A stretch of DNA of 64,000 nucleotides from Chryseobacterium aquifrigidense. Lineage in GTDB: Bacteria > Bacteroidota > Bacteroidia > Flavobacteriales > Weeksellaceae. Below are positions 1 through 8,182 of this stretch, one piece after another; positions within the stretch are counted from its first letter, which is position 1, and each line of letters begins with the position of its first letter. The stretch is from NCBI RefSeq assembly GCF_006716485.1, contig NZ_VFPD01000001.1, positions 2,524,008-2,588,007 on the forward strand. Reading direction: 5' to 3'. The notes beneath the pieces were generated by a model. It had not been told where the DNA came from. It saw nothing but the letters and a program-made list of their open reading frames with translations, and did not search any database. The translations under genes and the position numbers were made by a program.

Positions 1-1036
1 CTCCACCACAAGGCAGGAACCACAGTCTTCCACCCATTTTATTTTTAATTTTACTGAAAACCAGCATATCAGCTACAGATTCTTTGAATTTTAATCCAAA
101 AGGAACCGGTTTTTCATTTCTTCTTAATTCTGCGGTTTCCCATCCGGTTTTAAGTGCCCAGTCGAAGATCTTTTTCTTCAATGATGACCCTTCTTCCGCT
201 TTTTCAAGAACTCCGGCATATACTTTCTGGAAAAATCTTGGTACGGCACACATGGCAGTAGGTTTAATTTCTTCCAGTGCCTTGGCTACATTTTTAGGAT
301 CTTCAAGGAAATACACACGGGCTCCTCCGTATAAACAAAGTAAGCTCCAGCTTCTTTCAAACACATGGCTTAAAGGTAAGAATGCTAATGAAAGTTCTTC
401 TTCAAAGTTTTTAAACTTAAAAAACTCAAAGTGTGAATCGAATGCCTTAATGAAATTTCCATGGGTAAGCATCACTCCCTTAGGAATTCCGGTAGTTCCG
501 GAAGTATAGATCAATGTGGCTGTATCATCATTTTCTTTCTGACAGATCTCAAGCTCAGATGAAGCTTTTGCAATAAAATCTTCAAGATAAAAACTGTTGA
601 ATTCTTTCTTGATCCACACTGCTTTTTTGGAAACAATAATAGTTTCCAGATTATTTTCTTCTTTATGTAAAAACTCAAGACAGGCATCATACTGCATCTG
701 ATTTCCTACTAAAACTGCTTTAGCTCCGGAATCGTTGATGATATGTTCTGCCTGCTCAGCATTATTGGTAGAATAAATAGGCACAGTAACAGCACCAATC
801 GCCAGAGAAGCAAGATCCATGATCATCCATTCTGATGAATTATCTGAATAAATAGCGACTCTGTCATTCTCCTGAACTCCGGATTCTTTTAAAGCATTGG
901 CTGTTTTAAAAATAATCTCACTGAATTTTTTCCAGCTCAGCTCTTTCCATGCTCCCTCTTTCTTTTTAAATCCGATGGCTGCTTTTATAGGATGTTTTTC
1001 TACATTTTTAAGGATAATTGCCTCTGCAAGATTCAT
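1..1036 (-). CDS. Long-chain acyl-CoA ligase (AMP-binding), C-terminus cut off by window
   Basis: The protein begins MNLAEAIILKNVEKHPIKAA at 1036 and stays open to base 1, so only about the first 345 of the usual 590 or so residues are visible. The AMP-binding P-loop IYTSGTTGIPKGVML lies near residue 178, and LPLSHVFERSW follows, typical of FACS/FadD15-type long-chain fatty acid-CoA ligases. These activate free fatty acids with ATP and CoA at the inner membrane. The start ATG overlaps the TGA of the upstream SDR gene by four bases (ATGA), so the two are probably translated together. The family is confident; chain-length preference cannot be read. Confidence 0.88.
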   Translation of the reverse strand, partial: MNLAEAIILKNVEKHPIKAAIGFKKKEGAWKELSWKKFSEIIFKTANALKESGVQENDRVAIYSDNSSEWMIMDLASLAIGAVTVPIYSTNNAEQAEHIINDSGAKAVLVGNQMQYDACLEFLHKEENNLETIIVSKKAVWIKKEFNSFYLEDFIAKASSELEICQKENDDTATLIYTSGTTGIPKGVMLTHGNFIKAFDSHFEFFKFKNFEEELSLAFLPLSHVFERSWSLLCLYGGARVYFLEDPKNVAKALEEIKPTAMCAVPRFFQKVYAGVLEKAEEGSSLKKKIFDWALKTGWETAELRRNEKPVPFGLKFKESVADMLVFSKIKNKMGGRLWFLPCGG

Positions 1037-2046
1037 TTCTTCAGCTTTTTGTCGTTAATATAATTGTTCAGGTGAAAGTCTATGCTTTCTCTTACAGGAA
1101 TAAACTGATAGTTCAGTTTTTCTTTGACTTTGTGATTGGAAATGGTGTTGAATGAAGAGATGGCCTCAATATTTGATTTGGTGACCATTTTCAGTTTTGG
1201 AATCAGCCATCCGAATAGAGCGTTGGCTATTCTTCCGATATTGAGTACAGATTGGGAAAGAATTCTGGCATCTTTAAGTCCCAATCGGGTTCTTACCTGT
1301 CTGGCAAGGTCTGCATATCTGTTATTTTCAGCAACAATGATAAAGCGTTCTCCGAAAAGATTATTTTCCATCAGTCCGATGGCAGTATTGGCTACATCCC
1401 TTACATCAACATAAGCAGAACCTCCTGAAAAGGTAAAACTGTTGTCTTCGAAGGTTGAAAAAAGCTCACCGCTGCTTTGGCTCCAGTTTCCGCTTCCTAT
1501 AATCATTCCAGGATTGATGATCACCATATTCAGGCCTTCTGCTGACGCTCTCCAGGCTTCCATTTCTGATAAATGTTTAGAAATAGCGTATGCAGAGTGT
1601 TCCAGTTTCGGATTAAAGTCAGAATCTTCGTCCAGTTCTCCTTTTTCATTAAAATTATCCAGAACGGCAACAGAACTTACATGGAGAAATTTTTTAACAT
1701 CTGATCCTTCACAGGCAAACAAAAGATTTTCTGTACCCTTGATGTTGGTATGGTACATTTCTTTTTCATCTTTCGGATGAAAACTCACTTTTGCAGCACA
1801 GTGATACACCTCATCTACACCTTGCAGTGCAGTTTTTAAAGAATCGAGATCATCAAAATCTACGTTGATCCATTCAATTTTATTGAAAAAATCGTCAGGA
1901 TTCTCCGTATAAAAGCTGTATGAATGCTTTACTTCGTTTAAATTGCTGCCAGGTCTTTTGGAAGCACGTACATTTTTACCTCTTTTAAGAAGTTCCAGTA
2001 CAATTATTCTTCCCAGAATTCCGGTAGCACCCGTTACAAAAATCAT
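1033..2046 (-). CDS. NAD(P)-dependent epimerase/dehydratase-type reductase (extended SDR)
   Basis: This 337-residue protein has the Rossmann signature TGATGILG at residues 5-12, the HVSSVAVL strand near 122-129 that supplies the catalytic Ser, and the catalytic YAISK (Tyr153, Lys157). This is the extended short-chain dehydrogenase layout of the 3-beta-HSD, dihydroflavonol reductase and NAD-dependent epimerase families. The substrate cannot be read from the sequence. Its four-base overlap with the acyl-CoA ligase gene suggests a lipid-related reduction, but that is inference. A terminator at 2246-2284 separates it from the graspetide cluster. Confidence 0.85.
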   Translation of the reverse strand: MIFVTGATGILGRIIVLELLKRGKNVRASKRPGSNLNEVKHSYSFYTENPDDFFNKIEWINVDFDDLDSLKTALQGVDEVYHCAAKVSFHPKDEKEMYHTNIKGTENLLFACEGSDVKKFLHVSSVAVLDNFNEKGELDEDSDFNPKLEHSAYAISKHLSEMEAWRASAEGLNMVIINPGMIIGSGNWSQSSGELFSTFEDNSFTFSGGSAYVDVRDVANTAIGLMENNLFGERFIIVAENNRYADLARQVRTRLGLKDARILSQSVLNIGRIANALFGWLIPKLKMVTKSNIEAISSFNTISNHKVKEKLNYQFIPVRESIDFHLNNYINDKKLKK

Positions 2047-2245
2047 TAATTATTTTACTTGATTGCTGACTAAAATATAACAATATTTTCTATCCGGCAA
2101 TTCTTCCGGATCGGTAAAAATTCTTTAGAAAAACCGTTTTTGCAAATTTGCGATTTTTAAAGCATAATTCAACTTAATTTAACCAATATTATCATTCTGA
2201 CTACAACAAAACGGAAAATTTTAATTCCAACAGATTATCCAACTT

Positions 2246-2284
2246 AAAAGTCCTGAAAGAATTGATAACTTTCAGGACTTTTTA
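2246..2284. terminator. Bidirectional intrinsic terminator after graspetide ligases
   Basis: A 14-bp stem (AAAAGTCCTGAAAG at 2246-2259 pairing with CTTTCAGGACTTTT from 2269) has a nine-base loop and T/A runs on both sides. It lies just downstream of the last graspetide ligase on the minus strand and upstream of the SDR gene, so it closes the RiPP operon. Confidence 0.8.
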
Positions 2285-2305
2285 TATTTTAATATTCTTT
2301 ACAGC

Positions 2306-3310
2306 TTAAGCCATTACCTCATTATTCCTTCTTGGAGCTTTATCACAGAGAACATCTGCAATGCTTTTAGAAATAAGGTTTCCTTCTGTAAGATTATCCA
2401 GCCAGAAGAATTCTCCTGCCGCATTGATTTCGATAAAATAATATTCGTCTTCAGGAGAAACAATCATATCTATAGCGCCATAATCTACATTATAAATATC
2501 AAGCAATTCAAGCAGTTTTGCTTCCACATCTGCCGGAAGTTCTGTTCTGTTCCATTTATCAATAAGATTAACGCCGTCTTTTCTCCAGTCTACTTTGGCA
2601 TCCTCAGACTGTTGGGAATCTATTTCGAATGCATACACATCTCTTCCCACAATGGTAATACGAAGCTCTTTTTTCTTCTGAATCATCTGCTGAAACTGCA
2701 TAGGACAGTACAATAATGAATCCAGCTCCTCAAGTTTATCTTCGCCCACAAAGTTTGTAAACACTACATTTTCAACACCGTCTTCATAAATAGCAAAACC
2801 GGTTTGCATTTTAGCCACCACATTTTGATGTTTTATAATAAATTTCCTTGCCTCATCAGGGTTATTGGTAAGGCAGGTCGCAGGAATGGTCAGCCCTAAT
2901 TTATCTGCAATTTTCAACTGTTCTTCTTTGCTGTCGAGTCTTCTGTAAACACTTGGCTTTCCTAAAGAATAAGCATCCACAGATTCAAAGAAACCAAAAA
3001 GGGTATTTCTGATTTCTCCCATAGCCGCACCGTAAAATTTAGAGTCCATTTCTTCCTTTAAGCCTTTTCCGATGTTATAAGCTCTTCTGTACCAGATGGC
3101 AGAAATATCGTCCAAACGATGTTTTGTTTCAGGAGTCTCAAGGTAACTTACCCATTCTCCATCCTGGAAAATAGTGGATAGTTTGTTTTGTAACGGATAA
3201 ACATCTACATCAAAGCGAATAACTTCACAATTATTTTTTTCAATGTATTCTGTTACTTTTTCGATGGAAAAGTTATCTGCGGTATGGGTGATAATTAAAA
3301 TTTTATTCAT
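2306..3310 (-). CDS. Graspetide ATP-grasp ligase, MvdD/MdnC-like (omega-ester forming)
   Basis: This is an ATP-grasp ribosomal-peptide maturase of about 334 residues. It begins MNKILIITHTADNFSIEKV at 3310; a longer in-frame reading to 3412 only runs through the upstream gene. It carries the family blocks IWYRRAYN, VDWRKDGVNL and VDYGAIDMIV, and the metal-binding end EINAAGEFFWLD. These resemble MdnC/MvdD, the ligase that makes the two ester rings of microviridins by activating Asp/Glu side chains with ATP. It overlaps the stop of the other ligase by eight bases, so it is translationally coupled. The MvdD-versus-MvdC assignment rests on remembered motif similarity. Confidence 0.85.
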   Translation of the reverse strand: MNKILIITHTADNFSIEKVTEYIEKNNCEVIRFDVDVYPLQNKLSTIFQDGEWVSYLETPETKHRLDDISAIWYRRAYNIGKGLKEEMDSKFYGAAMGEIRNTLFGFFESVDAYSLGKPSVYRRLDSKEEQLKIADKLGLTIPATCLTNNPDEARKFIIKHQNVVAKMQTGFAIYEDGVENVVFTNFVGEDKLEELDSLLYCPMQFQQMIQKKKELRITIVGRDVYAFEIDSQQSEDAKVDWRKDGVNLIDKWNRTELPADVEAKLLELLDIYNVDYGAIDMIVSPEDEYYFIEINAAGEFFWLDNLTEGNLISKSIADVLCDKAPRRNNEVMA

Positions 3311-4259
3311 GGAAATTAATTCTTTTGATAAGGTTGTCGGCAATTCTTTCTGCGATGGGAAATCCCAGCTCTTTCTGAAGCATTCCCCACTCTCCCTGTG
3401 GATTGACTTCAAGGAAATAATATTTTCCGTCTCTTCCTTTGATCATATCGATCGCCCCGATATAAAGTCCCATTTCTTTCATCATGGAAGTAAGATTGGC
3501 TTTTACAGCATCAGGTAGTTCATAAGCTTCCCAGAAATAGCCGTCACGAGCTACTCTCCAGTCTGCATTTTCACTGTTATTGATTTTTCCTGTGAAGAAC
3601 TCACCGTCTACATACACAATTCGTAATTCGTATTCTTTGTCGATGTAGGGTTGAAAAATCATCGGACAGTAAGCAATATCTGAAAGGTGTTCCAGAGACT
3701 CTTCCTCAATGACTGTAGTGGAAATCATGTTTTCTCCTGACATTGTTTTTGCTGTAACTCCGTGAAGCTTTGCAATGGCTTTTCCCTGGCAGTACTGATG
3801 GAAAAATGTTGTTATTTTTTCTTCATCATTGGAAAAAATGGTTTTGGGAATGGTTAAGTTATTTCTTTGTGCAATTTTCAGCTGAAATATTTTATTTCCA
3901 TCTATTTTTTTTTCAATTTCATAAGGGTTGATCCAGGGAATATGTTCTAAAGCGGTCATCAGGTTATACCGAAGGCTACCATACTCGTTGAGAAAGATTT
4001 TTTCGTAATCCTGATCCAGATCTTCGGGAGCAGTGATCCTCCAGGCCTTCCTGTGCCATACACCTTTTATAGTGTCGGAATGGATCGTATTTCCCTGCTC
4101 ATCCGTCAATTCAAATGAATCCTCATGAATACTGATTTTCTGAAGGTGATTCAGGCGGTCAGAATTCAATCTGAAATAAGGAATATTTTGAGAGTTCAGG
4201 TATTCGAAAAAGAGATCAATATTATAAAAATCCTGTGAATGAGTGATGCAGAGAATCAT
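3303..4259 (-). CDS. Graspetide ATP-grasp ligase, MvdC/MdnB-like (probable omega-amide forming)
   Basis: This second ATP-grasp maturase has 318 residues and begins MILCITHSQDFYNIDLFFEY. It shares the family layout with its neighbour: VWHRKAWR, LRIVYVDGEFFTGKIN, ADWRVARDGYF, GAIDMIKGRDGKYYFLEVNP, then GEWGMLQKELGFPIAE. The neighbour looks like the ester-forming MvdD, and both precursors carry a Lys in the core. This copy is therefore the likely MvdC/MdnB ligase joining that Lys to an acidic residue as an amide. That split is inference by elimination. The gene follows the precursors after a terminator-like hairpin. Confidence 0.82.
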   Translation of the reverse strand: MILCITHSQDFYNIDLFFEYLNSQNIPYFRLNSDRLNHLQKISIHEDSFELTDEQGNTIHSDTIKGVWHRKAWRITAPEDLDQDYEKIFLNEYGSLRYNLMTALEHIPWINPYEIEKKIDGNKIFQLKIAQRNNLTIPKTIFSNDEEKITTFFHQYCQGKAIAKLHGVTAKTMSGENMISTTVIEEESLEHLSDIAYCPMIFQPYIDKEYELRIVYVDGEFFTGKINNSENADWRVARDGYFWEAYELPDAVKANLTSMMKEMGLYIGAIDMIKGRDGKYYFLEVNPQGEWGMLQKELGFPIAERIADNLIKRINFHE

Positions 4260-4273
4260 TTGCCGGTGTTATT

Positions 4274-4303
4274 AAAAAGGGAAACTTATTATTTAAGTTT
4301 CCC
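4274..4303 (-). terminator. Intra-operon terminator/attenuator between precursors and ligases
   Basis: A perfect 10-bp stem (GGGAAACTTA at 4279-4288 with TAAGTTTCCC at 4294-4303) and a five-base loop are followed on the minus strand directly by TTTTT (complement of 4274-4278). It sits in the 74-bp gap between the last precursor gene and the first ligase gene. Partial termination here would give more precursor than ligase message, as is common in RiPP operons. Confidence 0.7.
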
Positions 4304-4333
4304 CTACTATTTTATTAAATATTCTTTCTGATT

Positions 4334-4558
4334 TTACAGTGGAAGAGTGATTGTATCATCATCACCGTCAGAAGGATATTTCAGCGTGTGCATCATATCG
4401 TCTTTTGGAGAAGTTACGGTATCTATTGCTGGCTTTGTGATCAAATCTCTTTCAGCAAGGGTGATATCACTTCCTCCTTTTACCGTTTCCGGATCTTTTA
4501 CCTGTTTTTCCAAGAATGATGCGAAAAACGGCTTTTTCTTTGAGTTGTTGCTTTTCAT
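4334..4558 (-). CDS. Microviridin-type graspetide precursor peptide 1
   Basis: This is a 74-residue precursor. The leader contains PFFASFLEKQ (residues 10-19), the equivalent of the microviridin recognition helix PFFARFLE, then a VKGG double glycine at 26-29. The core TLKYPSDGDDD (58-68) matches the microviridin TxKYPSD core. By analogy the rings would be Thr58-Asp64 and Ser63-Asp66 esters and a Lys60-Asp67 amide. Between leader and core the unit D-x-(I/V)-T-(K/S)-P repeats at eight-residue intervals (Thr33, 41, 49; Asp38, 46, 54). Products of this family are protease inhibitors. The gene is second in the operon, after a paralogue with a nearly identical leader. Confidence 0.9.
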   Translation of the reverse strand: MKSNNSKKKPFFASFLEKQVKDPETVKGGSDITLAERDLITKPAIDTVTSPKDDMMHTLKYPSDGDDDTITLPL

Positions 4559-4611
4559 AATGTTTTAGTTTTGGTTTGATATATAATTGAGCTTAAGCTG
4601 TGTTATATTTC

Positions 4612-4848
4612 TTATGCTTCTAAAACATCCTCATCACCGTCAGAAGGATATTTCATTGTTACATTGTCATTGTCAGGCTTTGTAACATTATCCCTAATAG
4701 GAGTCGTGATCTGATCCTGAAGAGATGTAGTAATCTGATCTGCCAATACAGAAGTAATACCTCCTCCTTTTACTGTTTCAGGGTCTTTAACCTGTTTTTC
4801 TAAGAATGACGCAAAAAATGGCTTCTTTTTTGAATTTTTGTTTTCCAT
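4612..4848 (-). CDS. Microviridin-type graspetide precursor peptide 2 (repeat-rich)
   Basis: This 78-residue precursor is first in the operon. Residues 5-29 are identical to those of the other precursor (NSKKKPFFASFLEKQ...VKGG). The core TMKYPSDGDED (64-74) predicts Thr64-Asp70 and Ser69-Asp72 esters and a Lys66-Glu73 amide. The linker is an almost perfect octapeptide array: I/V-T at 31-32, 39-40, 47-48, 55-56 and 63-64, and Asp at 37, 45, 53 and 61. The last repeat Thr is the core Thr itself. Each repeat thus has a Thr and an Asp five residues later, able to form a single ester ring. No transporter or peptidase gene is adjacent. Confidence 0.9.
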   Translation of the reverse strand: MENKNSKKKPFFASFLEKQVKDPETVKGGGITSVLADQITTSLQDQITTPIRDNVTKPDNDNVTMKYPSDGDEDVLEA

Positions 4849-4879
4849 AAGTTAATATTTTTATTGTTTTTTGAAAATC

Positions 4880-4886
4880 CAAAGTA
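4880..4886 (-). promoter_or_regulatory. Candidate -7 element for the graspetide operon
   Basis: On the minus strand TACTTTG lies 31 bases upstream of the first precursor ATG, close to the Bacteroidota -7 consensus TAnnTTTG but one base short. No convincing -33 TTG is seen at the right distance. The gap from 4849 to 4964 is otherwise AT-rich and featureless. Confidence 0.3.
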
Positions 4887-4964
4887 CAAAAAATTCAAAT
4901 CATGGAGAAATAATATTACGTTTTAATAAAAATTTAACATAATATCAAAAATACAAGGATAAAA

Positions 4965-5756
4965 TTAATTCAAACCAAGAAACTGCTTGACAACATTTGC
5001 GAAATCAACCGGATTTTCTGCCTGCACCCAATGTCCTGCATTCTGTACCGTTACTATTTTAGCTTTAGGAAACTGCTGCTTGATCCCGAATTCATCCTGT
5101 GGTAGAATGTAATTAGATTTTGATCCGGCTATAAACAATGTATCTCCTTCAAAAACTCCGAATTTAATTGCATTGGATACAAATTCCGTATATTTTTCAG
5201 ATAACGTTTTAAGATTAAATCTCCAGCCCAGTTTTTTATTGTCATCCCAATACAGGTTTTTCGTTAAAAACTGCACCGTAGATCTTTCCGGAATATATTG
5301 ATTCAGAACAGCTTCTACTTCATTTCTTGAAGTTACCGTATTAAAATCAACCGTTTCCAGCGCTTTGATGATCCCCTGATGATGCGGCGGATATGCTTTA
5401 GGTGAAATATCCACAACAATCAGCTTTTCAACACGCTCAGGGTATTTTACAGCAAACTGCATGACTGCTTTTCCTCCTAATGAATGTCCCAGAACATGAG
5501 CTTTCTGAATACCATAATGGTCCATATAACGGGCAATATCATCTGCCAGATCATCATGAGACATGCTTTCCGAATGAAAGCTTCTGCCATGGTTTCTAAG
5601 GTCGATAAGATGTACCGGAAGATATTCTCCCAGATCTTTTCCAAAACTTCCCCAGTTATCGAGCATTCCGAACAGTCCGTGAAATACAAGAAGCGGCGTA
5701 TTGGTTAGATTTTCGCCGAATATTTTTGAGTTTAAAATTTCCATATTTTTTACCAT
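4965..5756 (-). CDS. Alpha/beta hydrolase (YbfF-like esterase)
   Basis: This is an alpha/beta-hydrolase fold protein of 263 residues. The oxyanion region is VFHGLFGMLDNWG, the nucleophile elbow is GHSLGG, and the catalytic His is in NAGHWVQAENP near the C-terminus. IDLRNHGRSFHSE is typical of the YbfF/ABHD11 esterase group, which acts on short acyl esters or acyl-CoA. The physiological substrate is unknown. The first ATG overlaps the pdxJ stop by seven bases; an in-frame ATG four codons on (5744) is equally possible. It is co-directional and probably co-transcribed with pdxJ. Confidence 0.85.
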   Translation of the reverse strand: MVKNMEILNSKIFGENLTNTPLLVFHGLFGMLDNWGSFGKDLGEYLPVHLIDLRNHGRSFHSESMSHDDLADDIARYMDHYGIQKAHVLGHSLGGKAVMQFAVKYPERVEKLIVVDISPKAYPPHHQGIIKALETVDFNTVTSRNEVEAVLNQYIPERSTVQFLTKNLYWDDNKKLGWRFNLKTLSEKYTEFVSNAIKFGVFEGDTLFIAGSKSNYILPQDEFGIKQQFPKAKIVTVQNAGHWVQAENPVDFANVVKQFLGLN

Positions 5757-6469
5757 TTTGCCAGTCTCTTCAAATAAGCCTGAACCGTATTTTCCAATCC
5801 CATATAAAGCGCTTCTGATACCAAAGCATGGCCGATAGATACTTCCAAGAGATTCGGAATAGTATCAGCAAAATATTTCAGATTTTCTAAACTAAGATCG
5901 TGTCCGGCATTGATTCCCAATCCGAAATTGGTAGCTTCCACAGCTGTATCGTAGTAAGGCTTTATGGCCTGTTCTTTATTGATGAGATAATTTTTTGCGT
6001 AAGCTTCTGTATATAATTCAATTCTGTCTGCGCCTGTTTTGGCAGCATATTCTACAAGCTCCGGCAGAGGATCCAGGAAAATGGATGTACGGATTCCTGC
6101 TTTTTTAAATTCTGCAATGATGTCTGTAAGGTAATCAAGATGTTTTCTGGTATCCCAACCTGCATTGGATGTAATAGCATCATCAGCATCCGGTACAAGA
6201 GTCACCTGTTCAGGCTTCACTTCCAATACCATGTCAATAAAATCCTGATGAGGATTTCCTTCAATATTAAACTCAGTCGTAACCAACGGCTTCAGATCAT
6301 AGACATCTTTTCTTGTGATATGCCTTTCATCAGGTCTTGGGTGAATGGTAATTCCCTGTCCTCCGAATTCCTGAATTTTTACAGCAGCTTCTGTAACACT
6401 TGGGGTTTCTCCTCCTCTTGCATTTCTTAACGTCGCAATTTTATTAATGTTTACGCTTAGTTTTGTCAT
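5750..6469 (-). CDS. pdxJ: Pyridoxine 5'-phosphate synthase
   Basis: This 239-residue protein opens with KLSVNINKIATLRNARGG and contains HPRPDERHI, TEFNIEGNP, LVPDADDAITSNAGWD and GINAGHDLSLENL. These are the conserved blocks of PdxJ, a TIM-barrel enzyme. It condenses 1-deoxyxylulose 5-phosphate with 3-amino-2-oxopropyl phosphate to give pyridoxine 5'-phosphate, the last step of DXP-dependent vitamin B6 synthesis. Its length is normal. The downstream hydrolase gene overlaps its stop codon. The sequence is complete with no missing motif. Confidence 0.96.
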   Translation of the reverse strand: MTKLSVNINKIATLRNARGGETPSVTEAAVKIQEFGGQGITIHPRPDERHITRKDVYDLKPLVTTEFNIEGNPHQDFIDMVLEVKPEQVTLVPDADDAITSNAGWDTRKHLDYLTDIIAEFKKAGIRTSIFLDPLPELVEYAAKTGADRIELYTEAYAKNYLINKEQAIKPYYDTAVEATNFGLGINAGHDLSLENLKYFADTIPNLLEVSIGHALVSEALYMGLENTVQAYLKRLAKW

Positions 6470-6498
6470 TTTTTATTTTAGATGTTAGATATAAGATG

Positions 6499-6529
6499 TT
6501 AGAAGCTGGAAGCATGGAGCCGGAAGTAA
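6499..6529. repeat. Short interspersed repeat (GTTAGAAGCTGGAAG family)
   Basis: The gap between pdxJ and the MscS gene holds GTTAGAAGCTGGAAG followed by an imperfect copy, CATGGAGCCGGAAG. The same 15-mer recurs at 45338 beside a terminator. It looks like a low-complexity element dispersed in intergenic sites; no coding potential is seen. Confidence 0.5.
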
Positions 6530-6641
6530 ATCCAGACTTTGTACTTCTATTGGTCTTCCACATTTATGATCATTTAAAAATTTAATTTAAAATTAGTTTA
6601 AAAGGTATGAAACCTTCAGTTTATCTTTTTGCCTCTTGTTT

Positions 6642-7910
6642 CTATACTTTCACACTGACCTGCATTACCTGAAGTTCAAATTCTTTTGAAGCCACTAATA
6701 AATGGTCAAAAATATCTGCCTGTATCTGCTCGAAACGCTCCCATTTGGAATCATTGGCAAAGCAATATACTTCAAGAGGTAACCCTTGCGGGGTAATATC
6801 CAGCTGACGAACCATTCTGGTTCCGTTTTTATCGATATCGGGATCATTTTCAATATATTTCTGTGCATAATACCTGAAAACACCGATATTCGTAAGCTGC
6901 CTTCCATTCACAATTTTATCTTTATGCTCAAGGCTTTCCTTTTCTTTTTTAATCTCTGATGTTCTTTCTTCCAGATAATCAGAAATAAGGTTTATTTCTT
7001 TTAAGCGTTCAACATCTTCGTCCGTCAGAAACTTAAAAGAATTGATATTAAAGTAGATTGATTTTTTTATTCTTCGGGTATTAGACTCAGACATCACCTG
7101 CATATTCTTGATCTCAGTAGTCATCAAATCATAGGTTGGAATTGTAGAAACCGTTTTATCGAAATTGGTAATTTTGGTTGTCAGAAGGTTGATCTCTGTG
7201 ATATTTCCTTCAATGCTGTATTTGGGAATACTTACCCAATCTCCTACTTTTAAATTTTTGGAAGTGGCAACATGAAGACCTGTTACAAACCCCAGAATAG
7301 TATCTCTGAAAACCAATACCAGAACAGCTGTAATGGCCCCCAGACTTCCTACAATAGTGGTTCCTTTGATCCCGAAAATCACACAAAGTCCTACTACTGT
7401 AAATATGAAAAGTCCTAAGATTTTTACGGTTTCCGAGATGGCATTAAGCGCCATTATCTTATAGAAATCCTGTTTGATGCTGAAATAATTTCTGAAAGCT
7501 GTCAACGATCTGTAGAGCATTCCTGCCAGTATCAATACCAGTCCAAGATTGATACATCTTATAATAAAAATGGTAGTCTTCGGCAATGCATTTTCCGGAA
7601 ATATAGATCCCTGAATCCCGGCAACTGCAATCAAAGCTGCAAAATGAGCTACGGAGTTGGTGATTTTGGCCTGATAAATAGATTTTACAATAGGAAATTT
7701 CTCTTCATTATGAAATAACCTGAAGACAGAATTAATGATGAATTTAAAAACAAAATCAGTAATAAAAAACAGAACAAGAAGTAAGCTCAGTTTTACAATA
7801 ATATGAAAAACCCAGTCCAGCCCGGTTGGTGAAATCCGGGTGATATAGAGGTACAGCTGCTCACTAAGCTCTTGTATAAAATTTTTGGTTTCTTGTAACT
7901 GGTCATTCAT
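6642..7910 (-). CDS. Mechanosensitive ion channel family protein (MscS/YbdG-like)
   Basis: This is a 422-residue membrane protein. It has a soluble N-terminal stretch of about 25 residues, then several hydrophobic helices up to about residue 215. Next comes the MscS pore and beta-domain signature: GSLGAITAVLVLVFRDTILGF, then KVGDWVSIPKYSIEGNITEINL. A long cytoplasmic tail follows with a charged helix near 300-330. This resembles the YbdG-type branch of small-conductance mechanosensitive channels, which release solutes on hypo-osmotic shock. It stands alone between pdxJ and a divergently transcribed lipoprotein gene. Confidence 0.88.
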   Translation of the reverse strand: MNDQLQETKNFIQELSEQLYLYITRISPTGLDWVFHIIVKLSLLLVLFFITDFVFKFIINSVFRLFHNEEKFPIVKSIYQAKITNSVAHFAALIAVAGIQGSIFPENALPKTTIFIIRCINLGLVLILAGMLYRSLTAFRNYFSIKQDFYKIMALNAISETVKILGLFIFTVVGLCVIFGIKGTTIVGSLGAITAVLVLVFRDTILGFVTGLHVATSKNLKVGDWVSIPKYSIEGNITEINLLTTKITNFDKTVSTIPTYDLMTTEIKNMQVMSESNTRRIKKSIYFNINSFKFLTDEDVERLKEINLISDYLEERTSEIKKEKESLEHKDKIVNGRQLTNIGVFRYYAQKYIENDPDIDKNGTRMVRQLDITPQGLPLEVYCFANDSKWERFEQIQADIFDHLLVASKEFELQVMQVSVKV

Positions 7911-8142
7911 TACAGCAAATTTATGAAATTAAGAATCATCATTTTACTATTCACAATCAATTTTCATCCCAAAAAGTATTAAAGGGAAAATTTTGTACAA
8001 AATAAAATCATGGATCCGGCTTTACAATATCAAATCTACTACAACCCTTGATTATAAATGAAAAATTAACTACAAACAACTGATTTAAGTAAAAAATATT
8101 AAAATAAATTACATTTTAAGTGTTTTAATATTAAAAATTTAT

Positions 8143-8150
8143 TAAATTTG
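8143..8150 (+). promoter_or_regulatory. Candidate -7 promoter element for the 8183 lipoprotein gene
   Basis: TAAATTTG is an exact match to the Bacteroidota -7 consensus TAnnTTTG, 32 bases before the ATG at 8183. No clear TTG is present 19-21 bases upstream, so the -33 element is weak or absent. Confidence 0.4.
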
Positions 8151-8182
8151 GTTAAAACTAAACCCATCAAAACCAATTAAAT

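Noticed and set aside
84..509. Plus-strand 141-codon open frame
   Set aside because: It is antisense to the acyl-CoA ligase, whose motifs (YTSGTTGIPKG) are clear on the minus strand.
3311..3412. Longer N-terminus for the MvdD-like ligase
   Set aside because: The extra 34 residues translate the end of the upstream ligase gene in another frame; family sequences begin at MNKILIITHT.
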